Below are positions 59,330 to 64,000 of a DNA stretch of 64,000 nucleotides, in pieces (the first letter of the stretch is position 1; each line of letters opens with the position of its first letter). The stretch is taken from NCBI RefSeq assembly GCF_022370635.2, contig NZ_CP092362.2, positions 2,170,001-2,234,000 on the forward strand, in the 5' to 3' direction. Origin of the DNA: Mycolicibacterium crocinum (GTDB lineage: Bacteria > Actinomycetota > Actinomycetes > Mycobacteriales > Mycobacteriaceae). The position numbers and the translations under genes were made by a program. The notes under the pieces were generated by a model that was not told the DNA's origin, ran no database searches, and worked only from the letters and a program-made list of their open reading frames with translations.

Positions 59330-60106
59330 ATGCGCCTGGGTCGAATCGCCAGCCCCGATGGGGTCGCCTTCGTCAGCATCGAAGGAGACCCCGGGAGTGA
59401 AATCGTTCGTGAAATCGCCGAACATCCCTTCGGCACGCCGACGTTCACCGGCCGGAGCTGGCCGCTGGCCGATGTGCGGCTGCTGGCGCCGATTCTGGCC
59501 AGCAAGGTGGTCTGCATGGGCAAGAACTACGCTGCCCACATCGAGGAGATGGGCGGCGAGGCGCCGGAGGACCCGGTGATCTTCCTCAAGCCCAACACTT
59601 CGATCATCGGCCCCGGCGTACCAATTCAATTGCCCGCCAACGCTTCACCGGTGCACCACGAGGGTGAGCTCGCCGTCGTGATCGGCCGGCCCTGCAAGGA
59701 CGTCCCGGCCGCCCGTGCCGCGGAGAACATCCTGGGCTACACGATCGCCAACGACGTGTCCGCCCGCGATCAGCAGAAGGCCGACGGACAGTGGATGCGC
59801 GCCAAGGGGCACGACACGTTCTGTCCCACCGGCCCGTGGATCGTCACCGATCTCGATCCCTCCGATCTGGAGATCCGCACCGAGGTCAACGGCCAGGTGC
59901 GCCAGCTGAGCCGGACTTCGATGATGATCCACGACATCGGGGCCATCATCGAGTGGATCTCCGCGGTCATGACGCTGCTGCCCGGCGATCTCATTCTCAC
60001 CGGCACACCGGAAGGGGTGGGGCCCATCGAAAACGGTGACACCGTCAGCATCAGCATCGAGGGCATCGGCACCTTGACCAATCCTGTTATCCGGAAGGGC
60101 AATTGA
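59330..60106 (+). CDS. Fumarylacetoacetate hydrolase family protein (Rv2993c type)
   Basis: The 258-residue protein belongs to the FAH/HpcE family: [16 protein letters not shown] in the middle, the metal ligands in [12 protein letters not shown], and VSARDQQ with [11 protein letters not shown]. Members hydrolyse or decarboxylate small diketo acids such as oxaloacetate or acylpyruvates. TAGGCT ends six bases before the ATG, so the mRNA is probably leaderless. It overlaps gltX by one base, an arrangement conserved in mycobacteria. Confidence 0.88.
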   Translation: MRLGRIASPDGVAFVSIEGDPGSEIVREIAEHPFGTPTFTGRSWPLADVRLLAPILASKVVCMGKNYAAHIEEMGGEAPEDPVIFLKPNTSIIGPGVPIQLPANASPVHHEGELAVVIGRPCKDVPAARAAENILGYTIANDVSARDQQKADGQWMRAKGHDTFCPTGPWIVTDLDPSDLEIRTEVNGQVRQLSRTSMMIHDIGAIIEWISAVMTLLPGDLILTGTPEGVGPIENGDTVSISIEGIGTLTNPVIRKGN

Positions 60107-61596
60107 TGACCGCGGTCGCCAACGACACGGTGCGCGTACGGTTCTGCCCGTCGCCGACCGGCATCCCGCATGTCGGGATGGTGCGTACCGCCCTGTTCAA
60201 CTGGGCCTATGCCCGACACACCGGCGGGACGTTCGTGTTCCGCATCGAGGACACCGACGCCGCGCGCGACTCCGAGGAGAGTTACAACGCACTGCTGGAG
60301 GCATTGCGGTGGCTGGGCCTGGACTGGGACGAAGGCCCGGAGGTCGGCGGCCCCCACGAGCCCTACCGGCAGTCGCAGCGCACCGAGCTCTATCGCGATG
60401 TGCTGACCCGCTTGCTCGACGCGGGCGAGGCCTACCTCGCCTACTCCACTCCCGAGGAGGTGGAGGCGCGGCACGTCGCGGCGGGGCGCAATCCCAAACT
60501 GGGCTACGACAATTACGACCGCGATCTGACCGAGGAGCAGCGCGCCGCCTACGAGGCGGAGGGGCGCACTGCGGTGGTGCGGCTGCGGATGCCCGCCGAA
60601 GACATCAGCTGGCACGACCTGGTTCGTGGCACGACAACGTTCGCCGCCGGAACGGTTCCCGATTTCGCCCTGACCCGGGCGACCGGAGAACCGTTGTACA
60701 CCTTGGTGAATCCGGTCGACGACGCGTTGATGAGGATCACCCACGTCCTGCGGGGCGAGGATCTGCTGCCCTCGACGCCCCGCCAGATCGCGCTGTACCA
60801 GGCCCTCATTCGTATCGGGGTGGCCGAGCGGGTACCCGAATTCGCTCATCTGCCACCGGTGTTGGGGGAGGGCACCAAGAAGCTCTCCAAGCGCGACCCG
60901 GAGTCGAACCTGTTCCTGTATCGCGACCGCGGCTTCCTGCCCGAGGGTCTGCTGAACTACCTGGCGCTGCTGGGCTGGGGGATTGCCGAGGACCGCGACA
61001 TCTTCACCCTCGACGAGATGGTCGCCGCGTTCGACGTCGTGAACGTGAACTCCAACCCGGCACGGTTCGACCAGAAGAAGGCCGACGCCATCAACGCCGA
61101 ACACATCCGTCGTCTCGACGAGGCGGACTTCGCCGCGCGGCTGCGCGCCTACTTCGAGGCTCACGGCCACGACACGGGGCTCGACGATGCCGGCTTCGCC
61201 ACCGCCGCGCAGCTGGTGCAGACGCGCATCGTGGTGCTCTCCGACGCGTGGGGGCTGCTGAAGTTCTTCGACGACGACGCCTACGAGTTGGATCCCAAGG
61301 CCGCGGCCAAGGAGCTGCGCCCCGACGCGGTTCCAGTGCTCGACGCGGCGATCACCGCGCTCGAGGGGGCGGCGCAGTGGACGACGCCGGCCATCGAGGA
61401 GGCGCTGAAGGCTTCACTGCTGGAGGGCCTCGAGCTCAAGCCGCGCAAGGCGTTCGGCCCGATCCGGGTGGCCGTCACCGGATCCACCATCAGCCCGCCG
61501 CTATTCGAATCGCTGGAGCTGCTGGGACGTGAGCGGAGCCTGCAGCGACTGCGAGAGTCGCGCGACCACGCCGGGGCCGTGGAAAAAGACGCCTGA
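60106..61596 (+). CDS. gltX: Glutamyl-tRNA synthetase
   Basis: The enzyme charges tRNA-Glu (and, in organisms using the transamidation path, tRNA-Gln). The 496-residue class I synthetase has the HIGH-type motif [15 protein letters not shown] near residue 20 and the KMSKS-type motif [11 protein letters not shown] near 258, followed by an anticodon-binding helical domain. The ATG at 60106 shares one base with the FAH stop; a TTG just upstream is less likely. Its tRNA substrates lie 105 and 252 bases downstream. Confidence 0.96.
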   Translation: MTAVANDTVRVRFCPSPTGIPHVGMVRTALFNWAYARHTGGTFVFRIEDTDAARDSEESYNALLEALRWLGLDWDEGPEVGGPHEPYRQSQRTELYRDVLTRLLDAGEAYLAYSTPEEVEARHVAAGRNPKLGYDNYDRDLTEEQRAAYEAEGRTAVVRLRMPAEDISWHDLVRGTTTFAAGTVPDFALTRATGEPLYTLVNPVDDALMRITHVLRGEDLLPSTPRQIALYQALIRIGVAERVPEFAHLPPVLGEGTKKLSKRDPESNLFLYRDRGFLPEGLLNYLALLGWGIAEDRDIFTLDEMVAAFDVVNVNSNPARFDQKKADAINAEHIRRLDEADFAARLRAYFEAHGHDTGLDDAGFATAAQLVQTRIVVLSDAWGLLKFFDDDAYELDPKAAAKELRPDAVPVLDAAITALEGAAQWTTPAIEEALKASLLEGLELKPRKAFGPIRVAVTGSTISPPLFESLELLGRERSLQRLRESRDHAGAVEKDA

Positions 61597-61701
61597 AATC
61601 TTTGGTAGTCTGCTCGTCGGCCCGCAACCACTGGGCAGCGGCCCTCAATCCCTCGCCAAGCAGGGGATAAGGGTGCCTGACCAGCGGTTATAGGCAGCCA
61701 A

Positions 61702-61773
61702 TGGGGTATGGTGTAATTGGCAACACAGCTGATTCTGGTTCAGCCATTCTAGGTTCGAGTCCTGGTACCCCAG
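61702..61773 (+). tRNA. tRNA-Gln (anticodon CTG)
   Basis: The cloverleaf closes with TGGGGTA and TACCCCA as acceptor stem. The anticodon arm is CTGA-TTCTGGT-TCAG with anticodon CTG, reading CAG. The T arm contains GGTTCGAGTCC. The 3' CCA is not fully encoded. Confidence 0.92.
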
Positions 61774-61848
61774 CAATTATGTCGGCAACGGCCTCTGAGC
61801 TATGCTGGCAACCCGGTACGCCGCAAGGCGTGCCACAGATTTGGTTCC

Positions 61849-61924
61849 GGCCCCGTCGTCTAGCGGCCTAGGACGCCGCCCTCTCACGGCGGTAGCGTGG
61901 GTTCGAATCCCATCGGGGCTACCA
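61849..61924 (+). tRNA. tRNA-Glu (anticodon CTC)
   Basis: The acceptor stem GGCCCCG pairs with CGGGGCT (one G-U pair). The anticodon stem is CCGCC/GGCGG with loop CTCTCAC, anticodon CTC, reading GAG. The T arm has GGTTCGAATCC and the 3' ACCA is encoded. It is the partner of gltX just upstream. Confidence 0.94.
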
Positions 61925-61929
61925 AACGA

Positions 61930-61957
61930 AATCGCCCGGTCATCCGACCGGGCGATT
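61930..61957. terminator. Strong hairpin after tRNA-Glu
   Basis: AATCGCCCGGTC and GACCGGGCGATT form a perfect 12-bp stem with a four-base loop, five bases after the tRNA. There is no long T-run, but such stems often end mycobacterial transcripts. It can serve the tRNA and the convergent gene at 61976 in both directions. Confidence 0.75.
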
Positions 61958-61975
61958 CGTCGTTCTACGGCAGGA

Positions 61976-62473
61976 CTACTCGGTGGGCGCGGTGGAACCG
62001 GCCAGCGGCATAGCGGGCAGGCCGAGCTTGCCGTGATCCCACGAGCGGGTGCGCTTGGCCACAATGCGCACCGCGACCCGCTTGTTCATCATCATGTCGA
62101 CGGCCGGCTTGAGGTCGTCGGTGTACGGCCCGTTGTAGCGTTCCCACACGCTGACACCGACCTTGAAAATGGTGTCGGGGTCGTCGACGATCTCGGCCAC
62201 GCCTTCGAAGGAGACGCCGCGCAGCGTGTCATAGGTCATACCGTCCTCGATGAGGAAGCTCACCCGCGGATCGCGACGGAGATTGACCGCCTTCTGCGAC
62301 TTGGCCTTGGTCTCGACCCAGATCTCACCGTCGAGGACGCCGTACCACATGGCGACGAGATGTGGCTGTCCGTCGGCCCCGATGGTGGCCATCGTGCCGG
62401 TGCGGCTGCGTGCCACGAAGTCGGCGATCTCGGCGTCCGACATGACGATCTGGTTGCGCTGATTCGTTCCCAT
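61976..62473 (-). CDS. Pyridoxamine-oxidase-like split-barrel protein, flavin or F420 type (Rv2991 type)
   Basis: The 165-residue protein has the split-barrel pattern SRTGTMATIGADGQPHLVAMW near residue 23 and RDPRVSFLIEDG near 66, typical of the flavin/deazaflavin oxidoreductase family. Relatives bind FMN or coenzyme F420; the gene at the same place in M. tuberculosis is Rv2991. Its substrate is unknown. The start at 62473 reads MGTNQRNQIVMSDAEI; the internal ATG ten codons later is an alternative. Confidence 0.85.
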   Translation of the reverse strand: MGTNQRNQIVMSDAEIADFVARSRTGTMATIGADGQPHLVAMWYGVLDGEIWVETKAKSQKAVNLRRDPRVSFLIEDGMTYDTLRGVSFEGVAEIVDDPDTIFKVGVSVWERYNGPYTDDLKPAVDMMMNKRVAVRIVAKRTRSWDHGKLGLPAMPLAGSTAPTE

Positions 62474-62515
62474 CGCGTCAGTTTGTCAGGCCGTCCCGCA
62501 CGGCTGTCGCGGGGA

Positions 62516-63217
62516 TCACAGTCGCCGGGTGAGCGCATCGGCGGCGGCCACCAGGTCGGCCGCCCAGCGGGCCCCGGGCCGACGACCCATCCGATCGATA
62601 GGGCCTGACACCGACACCGCCGCGACCACCGCGCCAGTGCGATCGCGCACCGGCGCCGAGACGCTGGCCACCCCGGGTTCGCGCTCGGCTGCACTCTGAG
62701 CCCAGCCGCGGCGGCGGACCTCGGCCAGCGTGCGCTCGGTGAATTTCGCTGTCGGCAGCACGGCTTGCTGGGTGGCGTTGTCGCTGAACGCCAGCAGCAC
62801 TTTGGCCCCGGACCCGGCCGTCATCGGCAGGCGCGTTCCGACGGGCACGGTATCGCGAAGTCCGGCAGGCGGTTCCAGGGCTGCGACACAGATCCGGGTG
62901 GTGCCGTCGCGGCGGTAGAGCTGAACGCTCTCACCGGTGATCTCCCGCAGCCTCGGCAATACCGTGGCGCCTGCCGCCAGCAGGGGATCGTTGACGTGGG
63001 CGGCCAATTCGGAGATGGCGGGCCCGAGGCGCCAGCGTCCCGCGTTGTCGCGCGCCAGCAGACGGTGGACTTCGAGGCCGGCGGCGAGCCGGTGCGCAGT
63101 GGCCCGCGGCAGGCCGGTCCGCTCACAGAGTTCGGCCAAGCCGCACGGTGAATCGGCGATCGAGTGCAGTACGCCCACGGCTTTGTCGAGCACGCCGATG
63201 CCGCTATCCTGTCTCAT
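62516..63217 (-). CDS. IclR-family transcriptional regulator
   Basis: The 233-residue protein has an N-terminal winged helix (about residues 6-66, LCERTGLPRATAHRLAAGL) and an IclR effector domain (about 75-230). It is divergent from leuC with 75 bases between, as Rv2989 is from leuCD in M. tuberculosis, and is therefore a likely regulator of leucine synthesis, like NdgR in Streptomyces. TCTC-AT-AGAGA at the start of its own gene (63213-63223) may be part of its site. Confidence 0.92.
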   Translation of the reverse strand: MRQDSGIGVLDKAVGVLHSIADSPCGLAELCERTGLPRATAHRLAAGLEVHRLLARDNAGRWRLGPAISELAAHVNDPLLAAGATVLPRLREITGESVQLYRRDGTTRICVAALEPPAGLRDTVPVGTRLPMTAGSGAKVLLAFSDNATQQAVLPTAKFTERTLAEVRRRGWAQSAAEREPGVASVSAPVRDRTGAVVAAVSVSGPIDRMGRRPGARWAADLVAAADALTRRL

Positions 63218-63292
63218 AGAGAGATACTAGCGTCCCGAAATGTGAGATATCCAGACTTATGTTCCGGGAGTCGAAAAGTGAAGTGAGAACTG

Positions 63293-64000
63293 ATGGCTCA
63301 GTCCGACAAGCCCAGGACACTGCCCGAGAAGGTGTGGGACGACCACGTCGTGGTCGCCGGAACCGGCACCGGTGCGTCGCGTGAACCCGATCTGATCTAC
63401 ATCGATCTGCACCTCATTCACGAGGTGACCAGCCCGCAGGCCTTCGACGGGCTGCGGCTGGCCGGCCGTCCGGTGCACCGCCCGGACCTCACGATCGCCA
63501 CCGAGGACCACAACGTTCCGACCGTCGACATCGACAAGCCGATCGCCGACCCGATCTCCCGGACCCAGGTCGAGACATTGCGGCACAACTGTGCCGAGTT
63601 CGGCATCCGGCTGCATCCCATGGGCGACGCCGAGCAGGGGATCGTCCACGTGATGGGACCCCAACTCGGTCTGACCCAACCCGGGATGACGATCGTGTGC
63701 GGCGACAGCCACACCTCCACTCACGGCGCGTTCGGTGCGATCGCGATGGGGATCGGCACGTCGGAAGTCGAGCATGTGCTTGCCACTCAGACACTTCCGC
63801 TGCGGCCGTTCAAGACCATGGCGGTGAACGTCGACGGCGCACTGCCCCCCGGGGTGAGCGCCAAGGACATCATCCTGGCGGTGATCGCCAAGATCGGGAC
63901 CGGCGGCGGCCAGGGCTACGTCATCGAATATCGCGGCAGCACCATCGAATCGCTGTCGATGGAAAGCCGGATGACGATCTGCAATATGAGTATCGAAGCC
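63293..64000 (+). CDS. leuC: 3-isopropylmalate dehydratase large subunit, N-terminal part
   Basis: The gene runs off the window after 236 codons without a stop. The aconitase-family protein begins [20 protein letters not shown], and contains ATEDHNVPT and the substrate-binding [13 protein letters not shown] segment. The Fe-S cysteines of the second half lie beyond the edge. The ATG at 63293 has only a weak ribosome site. The pathway partner leuB is at 56961-57971. Confidence 0.95.
   Translation, partial: MAQSDKPRTLPEKVWDDHVVVAGTGTGASREPDLIYIDLHLIHEVTSPQAFDGLRLAGRPVHRPDLTIATEDHNVPTVDIDKPIADPISRTQVETLRHNCAEFGIRLHPMGDAEQGIVHVMGPQLGLTQPGMTIVCGDSHTSTHGAFGAIAMGIGTSEVEHVLATQTLPLRPFKTMAVNVDGALPPGVSAKDIILAVIAKIGTGGGQGYVIEYRGSTIESLSMESRMTICNMSIEA

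Overview
The window is high-GC actinobacterial DNA and most likely comes from a fast-growing mycobacterium (Mycobacteriaceae, Mycolicibacterium type). The evidence is gene content and order. A complete nuoA-N operon and a response-regulator-like gene like Rv3143 sit at the left. At the right is the block lppZ - DoxX - PH-domain gene - ilvBNC, then oxidoreductase - serA - leuB - MFS - FAH hydrolase - gltX - tRNA-Gln/tRNA-Glu - flavin/F420 protein - IclR - leuC. I remember this order from the M. tuberculosis chromosome (Rv3006 to Rv3001c and Rv2997 to Rv2988c). Species cannot be named from sequence alone.

Layout. 1-14600: proton-pumping NADH dehydrogenase (complex I), start- and stop-overlapping genes on the plus strand. 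14602-16571: a minus-strand fbp-prk pair, class I fructose-bisphosphatase and phosphoribulokinase, which are Calvin-cycle enzymes; no RuBisCO gene is present. 16740-18220: the response-regulator-like gene, then an intact IS481-family element inserted in the CTAG where two convergent genes end. 18216-26209: a ten-gene minus-strand operon for a group 1h [NiFe] hydrogenase of the high-affinity, atmospheric-H2 type, with small and large subunits, a NifU/Rieske-like protein, four proteins of unknown function, a 39-residue membrane peptide, a maturation protease and a HypC chaperone. 26441-32538: hypA and hypB on the minus strand and hypF, C, D, E on the plus strand, which build the NiFe(CN)2CO centre. 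32542-35584: a HAD phosphatase, two small unknown genes, and a stand-alone gap (GAPDH) gene. 35616-36857: a secreted Ala/Pro-rich protein.

37016-45545 is the least understood part. It holds an SDR dehydrogenase, a VWA (CbbO/NorD-like) and AAA+ (CbbQ/NorQ-like) pair, a substrate-binding-protein fold without signal peptide, a seven-helix AveC-like membrane protein, a cytochrome P450 and a double-TetR regulator. Three promoters in this cluster (before the SDR, the AAA+ gene and the TetR gene) carry the same motif in the same place just after the -35 box, which suggests one regulon and one undescribed pathway.

45689-64000 is conserved chromosomal core: branched-chain amino acid synthesis (ilvBNC with a visible leader-peptide attenuator, leuB, leuC), serine synthesis (serA), glutamyl-tRNA synthetase with its tRNAs, and a secreted hemophore-like protein. 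An IS3-family element sits 11 bp after ilvC, where the gene order departs from M. tuberculosis.

As a whole, the left two thirds describe how the cell can gain electrons (H2 and NADH) and possibly spend them on carbon fixation. The middle cluster is probably an oxidative lipid or terpenoid pathway with a MoxR-type activation chaperone.
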